From G963691885 sp963691885 (GTDB taxonomy: Bacteria > Pseudomonadota > Alphaproteobacteria > UBA8366 > Aestuariispiraceae): a stretch of DNA of 64,000 nucleotides. The position numbers and the translations under genes were made by a program. Below are positions 24,620 through 32,795 of the stretch, piece after piece (the stretch's first letter is position 1; each line of letters opens with the position of its first letter). Where the stretch lies: the NCBI GenBank assembly GCA_963691885.1, contig OY829843.1:3596001-3660000 (forward strand). Direction: 5' to 3'. A model generated the notes under the pieces. The model saw only the letters and a program-made list of their open reading frames with translations. It had not been told where the DNA came from and did no database searches.

Positions 24620-27523
24620 TTGGACGGTACTTTACCCAACGGCTCCAATGGCGCGTTTACATCTTCTGAACCCGCATCACTTCAAGTGGCGCAAGGGACG
24701 GATGTTGTCGGGTCGATTACTTTTCTTTCCGGTAGCGCAGTTATAACGCGAACGGATGGCACGCAGATCGATGCCACGCAAGGAACGCCGGTCTTTAAGA
24801 ACGATATCGTCGAAACCGGTACCTCCAGCCGGATAGAAATTGTTTTCGAGGACGAAAGCAATATTGGTCTTGCGTCTGAAGGACGTTTGGCGATTGACGA
24901 GTTTGTCTACAATGCCGGTGACGACAGCGGCTCCATGTCGATCCAGATTGCAAAAGGTTTGTTTTCATTCGTGTCGGGGGCTTTGGCAAAGTCTGGCGAT
25001 GAAAACATGGAACTCACGACACCGGTCGCAACGATTGGTATTCGCGGGACGTCCGGTATCGGTCTAGCGGCCCCTGAAGGGCAGGTTAACAATTTCGTAC
25101 TTCTGCCGGATCCTGATGGCACAGTGGGCGAATTCTCGATCCGAAATCTGGCAGGTAATGAGATCCTGTCGGCACCGCTGAGCACCGTCACGGTTACCAG
25201 TTCCGTCAGTCCGCCAACGTCGCCGCAGGTGCTGACGCTTGCAGAACTTCAAGAACGATATCCCGGTATCATTGAAATGCTGGGCGCGGTCCTGGATCTG
25301 ATCGAAACGCAGGAACAGGAAGAAGGCGAAGAGCAGGAAGGCAGTGACGGTGACCAGGGATTTTTGGATGATGGCGCAGAAACCGCCACCGATACGGCAG
25401 ATGCCGAAGAAGTGCTTGAGGCAGAACTCGAGCTAAACCTTGAGGAGTTAACCGAGGAAGAGATTGCACTTCTTGACGAAGATGTTCTTGCGGAGATCCT
25501 AAACGATCTGGAAACAGCGGCCGGCACGGATGCTTTCGATGCCGAAGACGAACTGATACTGGGCGATGCACCGACTTTCGGCGAAGAGGACGATCTTCTG
25601 CTGGCGATTGACGGTTTAGACGATCTTTCTCTCTTCCTCAACGATCTTACATCTTCGAATGACGTAGAAATTTTCGGGCCCGGGTTCGATGGTAGTTTTG
25701 ATGGTGCCGGATTTGGTGCCGGTACAGATCCCGAAGACAAAGCGCGAGATGACGACGCGGTACTATCCGGGGCAGGCGTCGAGGGTGACGGCGGGGCGGC
25801 CCTGCCAATTGTTGGCGGTCTAACCGGTATTGCTGCCCCTGTTACCGCGACATTTTTCCGGGAAGGAGTTGGCGAGGTTGTGGTCCGCACGCCAACATCT
25901 CTGTTCGGCGGTATCAGCGGAACCGATGCTTTTGAACAGGTTCAGATCAATGTTCCTGGGGAGGGCGGATCAGAGGAAAGCGGTGGTGGCAGCAGTCTTT
26001 CGATTGAGCAGGATGCAGACGGAAACCTCGTTATGACCGGTCCCGGAATTAATCTGGCTCTGAATGACATTGAAGAGATGGATATTAATCTGCCGGGCGC
26101 GGGTGATGGTATTGATATCGATGCATTGAACCGGGATGAAGAAATGTCGGATTCAATTTTCATCAAGGCTGGTCCTGGCGATGATACCATTACTCTGTCC
26201 GATGGCATAGACAGCAATCTCGATCTCTTTGGAAACAGTGGTGATGACACGCTTGGCGGTAGTTCAGGCTCAGATGATATTCTGGGTGATGCTGGTGATG
26301 ACCAGATCTTTGGCGGCGGCGGTGATGATGAGTTGTTGGGTGGAACCGGTGACGATACGCTTAATGGTGGTATCGGTAATGATACCGTGTTTGGTGGTGG
26401 TGGCGAGCTTCTGGCGGGCGATGCCCATGATTGGGGTGTACCGGTAGGCCTGCCGATATTTTCAGAAATCACGCCATTTGATATAACCAACGCGACAGCC
26501 GCAGACCAGGCAAACCTGACCTTCGATGGGGAGCAGAAAATCGGGATTCGCTTCCTCTCAGAAGGTGCAGGGTACCGCAATTCTTTCGGTTATTACAAAA
26601 TTGGCGAAGATGGCTCAATTTTCGATGTTAAGTTCATCTTCGAGAATGCATCGCTCGCCGGTTCCGGCGGAGATCTCTCGAGCGGAGACGAAGTGATGCT
26701 GGATATCGGACCTGGCGAACAGATTGGCCTTTTTTTGATTCCCAACGGCTTTGCCCGTAATAACAAATATCAGGATATGGATTTTGAACACGGTGGTCTG
26801 GAATTCCGTGAGCAAGGTGGGGACCCTGCGACCGTTGATTCTTACAGACCGCAACTGGTTTATGTTGAAGGTGAAACCGAGACTGTCTTGGTCGGGACTG
26901 GAATTCACACGGCATCTTCCAAATTGAACCTTTATGGGTCAACAGGCGCGTTTGTTGGTGTGAATCCCGAAAACAATTCCTTGCGCATCGGTTTCGAGGA
27001 CATCCCCCGCCCTTCTATTGACGGTTCTGATTTCAATGACACTGTCGTTGAGTTGTTCGTTCAGACGGAGTCGATCGATCCAACCGACAATGATGTGCTT
27101 TTCGGCGGTGAGGGTAACGATACAATCTATGGGGAAAGTGGAAACGACATTCTTGATGGCGGCACAGGCATCGACGTTCTATTTGGCGGCAGCGGGAACG
27201 ACGTCCTGATCGGCGGCGAAGGGTTCGATGTTCTGCATGGCGGCACAGGGGCTGACATCTTTCAGTTTAACAGTGTGCTTGATACGCCAGAGGGTGGCCG
27301 CGATGTCATTATGGATTTTGAGGGCCGGTCTGATCAGATTTTCTTGAACGATTTGTTGACCGGAGATTTTGAACTCACGATCAATGCTGTTGAACGGTTC
27401 AAGTTTGAAGTGCTGGTGGATGCTGACGGGGATTCGCAGACTGACATGACTATTGAAGTCAATGTCGTCGACGGTCAGGCACTCACAGAAGACCACATCG
27501 TTCAGGCCGTCCCGACAAGCTGA
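24620..27523 (+). CDS. FecR-domain RTX protein with DUF4114, type I secretion substrate
   Basis: A 967-residue acidic secreted protein. Layout: FecR-like domain (about 45-150; TGTSSRIEIVFEDESNIGLA and TPVATIGIRGTSG), a strongly Glu/Asp-rich linker (about 227-330), a first block of glycine-aspartate RTX nonapeptides (about 513-597, GNSGDDTLGGSSGSDDILGD), a DUF4114-like beta domain (about 607-817, ending LRIGFEDIPRP), and a second RTX block (822-877) followed by GADIFQFNS and an aspartate-rich end typical of type I secretion signals. RTX repeats bind calcium outside the cell. No signal peptide is visible. Start TTG 24620 has TAAGGA eight bases upstream. Likely a surface or matrix protein; ligand unknown. 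Next gene encodes its probable exporter. Confidence 0.88.
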   Translation: MDGTLPNGSNGAFTSSEPASLQVAQGTDVVGSITFLSGSAVITRTDGTQIDATQGTPVFKNDIVETGTSSRIEIVFEDESNIGLASEGRLAIDEFVYNAGDDSGSMSIQIAKGLFSFVSGALAKSGDENMELTTPVATIGIRGTSGIGLAAPEGQVNNFVLLPDPDGTVGEFSIRNLAGNEILSAPLSTVTVTSSVSPPTSPQVLTLAELQERYPGIIEMLGAVLDLIETQEQEEGEEQEGSDGDQGFLDDGAETATDTADAEEVLEAELELNLEELTEEEIALLDEDVLAEILNDLETAAGTDAFDAEDELILGDAPTFGEEDDLLLAIDGLDDLSLFLNDLTSSNDVEIFGPGFDGSFDGAGFGAGTDPEDKARDDDAVLSGAGVEGDGGAALPIVGGLTGIAAPVTATFFREGVGEVVVRTPTSLFGGISGTDAFEQVQINVPGEGGSEESGGGSSLSIEQDADGNLVMTGPGINLALNDIEEMDINLPGAGDGIDIDALNRDEEMSDSIFIKAGPGDDTITLSDGIDSNLDLFGNSGDDTLGGSSGSDDILGDAGDDQIFGGGGDDELLGGTGDDTLNGGIGNDTVFGGGGELLAGDAHDWGVPVGLPIFSEITPFDITNATAADQANLTFDGEQKIGIRFLSEGAGYRNSFGYYKIGEDGSIFDVKFIFENASLAGSGGDLSSGDEVMLDIGPGEQIGLFLIPNGFARNNKYQDMDFEHGGLEFREQGGDPATVDSYRPQLVYVEGETETVLVGTGIHTASSKLNLYGSTGAFVGVNPENNSLRIGFEDIPRPSIDGSDFNDTVVELFVQTESIDPTDNDVLFGGEGNDTIYGESGNDILDGGTGIDVLFGGSGNDVLIGGEGFDVLHGGTGADIFQFNSVLDTPEGGRDVIMDFEGRSDQIFLNDLLTGDFELTINAVERFKFEVLVDADGDSQTDMTIEVNVVDGQALTEDHIVQAVPTS

Positions 27524-27558
27524 TAACGTTTTATGAAACAGTCGTCTGAGCCAGGCCC

Positions 27559-30558
27559 ATGCTTGAACTGATCCGACGTCTGGTTGTCGCGCCGTGGACA
27601 GGGTCGTTGCTGATCACCTCCTCAGTGATGGCAAATCTGCTGGCACTCGCAACGCCGCTTTTCGTAATTCAGGTTTTGAACCGGTTTTTGAGTGTTGGCG
27701 AAGTATCCACGCTTGTCGCGCTGGTGAGCGGAGCGCTCGTCGCCATTTTCTTCGAGGCTATTTTGAGGGCCTCCCGATACCGTCTGGCACGGGCGCAAAG
27801 CGCGGTTCAGGACATCAATCTTTACACCTCTGTCGGTTCTCTTTTGTCAGAGGCATCACCGAAGACTCTGCAAACGCAAAACCAATCCCTTCGAGTCGAT
27901 TGGGTAGAAGTTCTCAGCCGCCTACAAATGGGCCATGGACCACAGCATATCTGCGCACTGCTGGATGTGCCGTTCAGTCTGATCTTCGTCCTAATCATAT
28001 ATCTGATCAATCCAACCCTGGGATATATGGCAGGTGGCGCTGCTATTTTGATGTTGCTGGCGACCCTGTTCGTTGTGAAGCGGGATCAGACAAAGCAAAA
28101 GAAACTTGCAGGTGAAAACCAGACCGTTGCCTCCCGCCTTCGGAACGCCACGGTTATCGGGCGCCGGGCGCGATTGTTTACTTCTGCCCCCAATTTGATG
28201 GACCAGTGGCGTTTACTGGCGCGCGGCCAGATCGAGATGGGGCGAATCCAGGCCCGCCGCCTTTCATCCCAGGTGACCCTTTCTGTGCTGATACAGGCTG
28301 GTCTAACGATCGCGATTATCTCTACCGGCGCAATTCTGACGTTGAATGGTGATCTGGATGTCGGGTCTTTAATTGGTGCGAATATCCTGGCGGCCCGTGC
28401 CTTGATGCCGATATCCCGGTTCGCAACATCCTACGAAGCTGCTGAAACGGCAAAAACCGCTCGGCAAACGGTCGGGAAGCTGAAACGGCTTCCAGCAGAG
28501 CAGAATTCGAGAACCGCCCTGATCGGAACAGTCACCGGTATTTCTGCGCGCAACGCAACTTTGCGGCCGATTGAAGGGGCAGTTCCCTATTTTGCCCGGG
28601 TGGACGTTGCCATGCAGCCGGGCCAGCTAACCGCCGTCTTCAGCGAAGACGACAATGCTGCCTCTGCTTTTCTGGATATGATGGCAGGGCTCGAACAGCC
28701 TGATGATGGTGCCGCCCTTATTAATGATGTGAACCTTGAGGCCGTGCCGTTCGAATGGTGGCGTCAGCAGGTGGGGCTTATACCGGCGCGGCCGGAATTT
28801 CAGGCGGCCAGCCTTTTTGATAATTTTCAGATGGTACGCGCCGGGACGGAAGAAGAAGTTTTTAATGCATTGCAGGAAGCAGGCGTTCGCAAAGCTGTTG
28901 AGGCGCATCCTGACGGTGTGAACCTTTCTCTGACAGCGTCGATGAGTTCTTTCCCGGCCGAGATCAGGTGGCGTCTGGGGCTGGCGCGGGCGCTTTATCT
29001 TGGTGCGCCGGTATTGCTGCTTGAAGACCCGGCAAATGTTGTCGGGCAGGATCTGGCAAACCGCCTGGTCGAGTTGGCGCGACGCTGGACAGTGGACGGG
29101 CGTATTGTCGTTCTGGCGACGAGCAGTCAGGACCGGGCGCGCAAGAGTGACCAAATTCTTGAATTGCGCCGTGGACAACCGGCCTTGGTGCACCAAGTGC
29201 AGGAATTCACGCCGCCGGCCCATGGTGCGATGTTCGCGGGTTCTCACAAACCGATCGATCCGCACAAAAAGGGTTGGATTACCCGTGACATGCAACGTGT
29301 CAGATGGGCGTCGCAGGCGCTGGCGGTTGCAGTGATCGGTTTTGTCGGTGCTGTCTCCTTTTGGGCGTATCAGGCGGAGCTGGATCGAGTGACACAGGCG
29401 GCTGGTGAGGTCGTGCCTTCTGCCCAGGTCCAGACGATCGAGAGCCTGGAGGGCGGTATCGTTTCGCGCATCCTTATTGCCGAGGGCGACACGGTTACCC
29501 GTGAGCAGCCCATCATGGAACTGGCCGCGATCGCTGATGACGCTGATATTGGTGAATTGTCCGTTCGTCTGACGGGTCTGCAATTAACGGCGGAACGTTT
29601 GCGGGCAGAGTTGTCCAAGGCAGAGCAGTTTGAACCCCGGGCCAGCCTGGCGGCTGAAAACCCTGAAATGGCGCGTCAGGCACAGGCCTTGTTCAAGTCA
29701 CGGCAGGATCGTCTGCGCCTTGATCTTGCGACCCAGAATCAGGTGATCCGTCAGCGCGAACAGGCGATTGTCGAAATCGATACGGCGATCAAGACGTCAA
29801 AGCGTCAGATCGGAATCGTCGGGGAACAGGTCAAAATATCTGAAGGCCTTTTGGCCGATGAGCTTACCAATCGGATGGTGCATCTGGATTTTGTAAGTGC
29901 CCTGGCCGAATTGCAGGCGGGGCTCGCACAGGCGCAAGCCGGTAGACGCACCGCGGAAGCAGCTTTGGAGGAGGCGAAGTCCCAACTCAACGTAATCGTT
30001 TCCGCCAGTGAGGAGCAGGCCCATGCGGAGCTTGAGGCGGTGACACTGCAATTGCGGGAATTTGCGAACCGGATGGGCAAGCTGCGCGATACCAAGGATC
30101 GGCGGGTTCTGCGTTCGCCAATGGACGGGACTGTCAAAGCCCTTTCAACTTTCTCGGAAGGGGCCGTTGTCGCACCGGGCGAAGTGGTTGCCGAAGTCGT
30201 CCCGCAGGATGATGCCTTTGTGATTGAGGCATTGTTGCCGGTCTCGGAAGTGGGGTTCGTTACGGAAGGGATGCCCGTGCGGATACGTCTGGCCACCCAG
30301 GATGCGTTTAATTTTGGGGCGATTGAAGGTGAGGTACTGCGTGTCAGTCCGGACACATTCACGGATGATAACAACCAGACTTTCTACAAGATGACGGTTT
30401 CGACCACAAAGGACGGCTTTCCGGGAGATGACAGGATCTATAATCTCGTACCAGGACTACAGGTCAGCTGCGCCGTCCTTTTGGGCAAAAGGACGATCGT
30501 GGATTACCTGGCCGGGCCGATCCTGCAAAACCTGGGAACGGCTTTCAGAGAACGCTGA
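27559..30558 (+). CDS. Fused type I secretion protein: ABC half-transporter with degenerate ATPase plus HlyD adaptor
   Basis: A 999-residue fusion. Residues 1-300 are a PrtD/LapB-like six-helix ABC membrane domain; 320-560 an ABC nucleotide-binding fold; 571-999 a HlyD/PrtE-type adaptor with one membrane helix (583-600), coiled coils and the C-terminal beta-barrel (LRSPMDGTVKALSTFSEGAV). These are normally two separate proteins. The ATPase half is degenerate: at the Walker A place (361-369) stands FSEDDNAAS without the P-loop lysine, the signature is FPAEIRWRL instead of LSGGQ, Walker B reads VLLLEDP, and the switch histidine is replaced (VLATSSQ). It lies 35 bases after the RTX gene and downstream of the TolC-like gene. 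It may need a partner ATPase, or export differently. Sequence is continuous, with no frameshift. Confidence 0.86.
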   Translation: MLELIRRLVVAPWTGSLLITSSVMANLLALATPLFVIQVLNRFLSVGEVSTLVALVSGALVAIFFEAILRASRYRLARAQSAVQDINLYTSVGSLLSEASPKTLQTQNQSLRVDWVEVLSRLQMGHGPQHICALLDVPFSLIFVLIIYLINPTLGYMAGGAAILMLLATLFVVKRDQTKQKKLAGENQTVASRLRNATVIGRRARLFTSAPNLMDQWRLLARGQIEMGRIQARRLSSQVTLSVLIQAGLTIAIISTGAILTLNGDLDVGSLIGANILAARALMPISRFATSYEAAETAKTARQTVGKLKRLPAEQNSRTALIGTVTGISARNATLRPIEGAVPYFARVDVAMQPGQLTAVFSEDDNAASAFLDMMAGLEQPDDGAALINDVNLEAVPFEWWRQQVGLIPARPEFQAASLFDNFQMVRAGTEEEVFNALQEAGVRKAVEAHPDGVNLSLTASMSSFPAEIRWRLGLARALYLGAPVLLLEDPANVVGQDLANRLVELARRWTVDGRIVVLATSSQDRARKSDQILELRRGQPALVHQVQEFTPPAHGAMFAGSHKPIDPHKKGWITRDMQRVRWASQALAVAVIGFVGAVSFWAYQAELDRVTQAAGEVVPSAQVQTIESLEGGIVSRILIAEGDTVTREQPIMELAAIADDADIGELSVRLTGLQLTAERLRAELSKAEQFEPRASLAAENPEMARQAQALFKSRQDRLRLDLATQNQVIRQREQAIVEIDTAIKTSKRQIGIVGEQVKISEGLLADELTNRMVHLDFVSALAELQAGLAQAQAGRRTAEAALEEAKSQLNVIVSASEEQAHAELEAVTLQLREFANRMGKLRDTKDRRVLRSPMDGTVKALSTFSEGAVVAPGEVVAEVVPQDDAFVIEALLPVSEVGFVTEGMPVRIRLATQDAFNFGAIEGEVLRVSPDTFTDDNNQTFYKMTVSTTKDGFPGDDRIYNLVPGLQVSCAVLLGKRTIVDYLAGPILQNLGTAFRER

Positions 30559-30594
30559 TCCCCGAACCCGGGCAGATCGGCCACGGGGGGGATA

Positions 30595-31533
30595 GTGACC
30601 GCATTTTGCGCCTTGGTTGACTGGGGCACGACCAGTTTCCGGATTTGGATTGTTGATGGTAAAGGGCAGGTCCTTGGGCACCGGCGCAGCGACGAAGGTA
30701 TGGCGACCCGTAAACCTGGCGATGACGGTTTCGGACCCGTCCTTGAAGAACACTTGAGAGAGTTAGAGGCCCCCGCGAACCTTCCAGTTCTTATCTGCGG
30801 AATGGCCGGTGCAAGGGAAGGGTGGAAAGAGGCCCCCTATATGAATCTGCCTGCGCGCATTGCTGACATTGCAAGTGGTGCAGTGAGACTGGAAGGGCAG
30901 GACCGGGACATCCGGATCATTCCCGGCCTGGCCCAGATGCCACCAAGTGCCCCTGATGTCATGCGTGGTGAAGAAACCCAACTTCTTGGGATGATCGCGG
31001 ATGCTGATGACAGGCAACTCGTCTGTATGCCCGGTACGCATTGCAAATGGGTTGAAATTGCGGAAGGGGCGGTTGTCGGCTTCAGAACGTTTCTGACCGG
31101 CGATCTGTATAACGCCATTTCGACCGCGACCATTCTGGCGAAGTCTGTTCCAGATGACGAACCCGCTTTCGACGAGGCGGCGTTCAGGGATGCGGTCTCA
31201 CGGGTTGCGGCGGGGTCGGACGGTCTTTCTGCAGAACTGTTTTCCATCCGAGCCGGACAATTGGTTGGTGGGGTACCAGCAGCCACCGCGCCTTCAATCC
31301 TCTCTGGCCTTTTGATCGGGTCCGAGATAACGGCGTCGCGGAACGTCCTCGCGGCCTATGGCCGGCATGTTACACTTATTGGTTCTGGTGTCCTGGCAGA
31401 GCGCTATGCCATGGCGTTTGATGTGTCTGATGTTAAAGTGAGGCTTCACCCGGCCGAAGCCCTGACCCAAAACGGGCTCTTCGCCATTGCCTCTCATCTC
31501 TATGCAGGTTCTGTTTCGGAGGATTTGTCATGA
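30595..31533 (+). CDS. dgoK: 2-dehydro-3-deoxygalactonokinase
   Basis: A 312-residue KDGal kinase with the ASKHA-type start VDWGTTSFRIWIVDG and the family blocks LICGMAGAREGW, RGEETQLLG and MPGTHCKWV. It phosphorylates 2-dehydro-3-deoxygalactonate with ATP in the De Ley-Doudoroff route for galactose/galactonate. Start is GTG 30595 behind a GGGGGG run. The stop overlaps the aldolase start by four bases (ATGA). A galactonate dehydratase is not adjacent. Confidence 0.92.
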   Translation: MTAFCALVDWGTTSFRIWIVDGKGQVLGHRRSDEGMATRKPGDDGFGPVLEEHLRELEAPANLPVLICGMAGAREGWKEAPYMNLPARIADIASGAVRLEGQDRDIRIIPGLAQMPPSAPDVMRGEETQLLGMIADADDRQLVCMPGTHCKWVEIAEGAVVGFRTFLTGDLYNAISTATILAKSVPDDEPAFDEAAFRDAVSRVAAGSDGLSAELFSIRAGQLVGGVPAATAPSILSGLLIGSEITASRNVLAAYGRHVTLIGSGVLAERYAMAFDVSDVKVRLHPAEALTQNGLFAIASHLYAGSVSEDLS

Positions 31534-32177
31534 CCGCGCGGACTGAATGGCCAAACTTCAACCGGCACCTGGTAGCGATATTGCGTGGAATTCGTTCCGA
31601 CGAGACCGAGGCAATTGTTCACGCTCTTGTGGATGAGGGGTTCGAGGCGATAGAGATCCCGTTAAATTCGCCTGATCCATTTGATGCGATCGAAATTGCC
31701 GCCAAAGCAGTGGGGGATCGATGTCTGATCGGTGCTGGAACCGTGCTCAGTGTGGATGATGTGGACAAGCTTTATGAAGTGGGCGGGCGCCTGATGGTCA
31801 GTCCGAATATCGATCAGAATGTCGTAAGGCGTGCTTCCTTCCTTGGTATGGTAACCTTGCCCGGTGTGTTCACGGCGACAGAGGCGCATACAGCGCTGCG
31901 CGCGGGGTCTTCAGCCTTGAAGTTTTTCCCGGCAAGTGCCCTTGGTCCGTCAGGCATCAATGCGATCAAATCGATCCTGCCCCCAGAAACCGAACTGGCC
32001 GCTGTTGGCGGTGTTTCAGAGGTCGATTTTGAAGACTATGCCAAAGTTGGTATTCGCAGCTTCGGCCTTGGTTCCAGCCTCTACAAACCGGGAATGAGCG
32101 CTGAAGACGTCGCGAAACGGGCGCAAAAAACAATGGAAACATATGACCGTGTCTTCACAGGCCGGGAACAGGCTTGA
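31530..32177 (+). CDS. dgoA: 2-dehydro-3-deoxy-6-phosphogalactonate aldolase
   Basis: A 215-residue class I aldolase of the KDPG/KDPGal family. Seen are the AILRGIRSDE start, EIPLNSPDPFDAI, GAGTVLSVDDVDKL, the Schiff-base lysine in ALKFFPAS and the phosphate loop AVGGV. Motifs EIPLNSP and LKFFPAS fit the KDPGal rather than the KDPG branch. It splits the product of the overlapping kinase gene into pyruvate and glyceraldehyde 3-phosphate. Ten bases separate its stop from the convergent PNPOx-like gene. Confidence 0.92.
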   Translation: MTARTEWPNFNRHLVAILRGIRSDETEAIVHALVDEGFEAIEIPLNSPDPFDAIEIAAKAVGDRCLIGAGTVLSVDDVDKLYEVGGRLMVSPNIDQNVVRRASFLGMVTLPGVFTATEAHTALRAGSSALKFFPASALGPSGINAIKSILPPETELAAVGGVSEVDFEDYAKVGIRSFGLGSSLYKPGMSAEDVAKRAQKTMETYDRVFTGREQA

Positions 32178-32186
32178 ATACCGGTA

Positions 32187-32771
32187 CTAGCTTTCTAGGG
32201 CTGCCAGTTCCTTTTCCAATTCTTCGATCCTGGCGTCGCGCTTTGCCAGAACCGCGGCGACATCATCGGCCTCAAACATTTGCGGGATGTGCTGAGGGCA
32301 GTTGACGTCCCAGGCTTTTATATCAAAAAGAATTGCCTGACTTGCGCGGGCTTTGTAGCCAGCCGGCATCAGGGATTGGATTAGTCCAGGGTCATCCTCA
32401 ATCACCCGCGCTTCACCCCAGATTTTCACCCTCTGGCGCTGCATGTAGTCCATCAGGAAAAGATAAGCCTTGTTGTTCTCGCGAAGGTTTCCCGTGGTGA
32501 TGTATTGTCGGTTGCCCTTGAAATCGGCGAAACCCAAAGTGCTGCTGTCGATCACTTTCAGAAAGCCGGCGGGACCACCGCGATGTTGGATGTATGGTTG
32601 CCCCTCTGCGCTGGCGGTTGCCATGTAGAAACTGACGCGCGTTTCAATGAATGTCGCCAGGTTTGAATCAATCTGATTGCCCATGACCATTTCGGCATAG
32701 CCGTGGCGGGATCCTCTTTCTTCCTGAACCTGTTTGACAGAGTCGGTAAAAGCATAATCGGTCGGCTTCAT
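32187..32771 (-). CDS. Pyridoxamine 5'-phosphate oxidase-like flavin-binding protein
   Basis: A 194-residue split-barrel protein of the PNPOx-like superfamily: YMATASAEGQPYIQHRGGPAG-type strands (about 46-66), DFKGNRQYITTGNL and KIWGEARVIEDDP. Such proteins bind FMN or F420 and act on small molecules or haem; real PdxH residues are not obvious. The last 25 residues (LAKRDARIEELEKELAALES) look like a short coiled coil, suggesting oligomerisation. It is third in an operon with a GST and a larger PNPOx-reductase-ferredoxin fusion, 24 bases downstream of the latter. Confidence 0.85.
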   Translation of the reverse strand: MKPTDYAFTDSVKQVQEERGSRHGYAEMVMGNQIDSNLATFIETRVSFYMATASAEGQPYIQHRGGPAGFLKVIDSSTLGFADFKGNRQYITTGNLRENNKAYLFLMDYMQRQRVKIWGEARVIEDDPGLIQSLMPAGYKARASQAILFDIKAWDVNCPQHIPQMFEADDVAAVLAKRDARIEELEKELAALES

Positions 32772-32795
32772 TACAATTCTCCTTCGCCGTCGAGA

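Noticed and set aside
25249..25890. Long open frame opposite the acidic part of the RTX gene, Ser/Arg rich (about 213 codons)
   Set aside because: It is the antisense shadow of a Glu/Asp/Gly-rich repeat region, with a low-complexity product and no ribosome-binding site; such frames arise from codon bias.
26614..27496. Minus-strand open frames of about 97-105 codons inside the RTX gene
   Set aside because: They lie wholly under the RTX coding region, have no initiation signal and show no family features.
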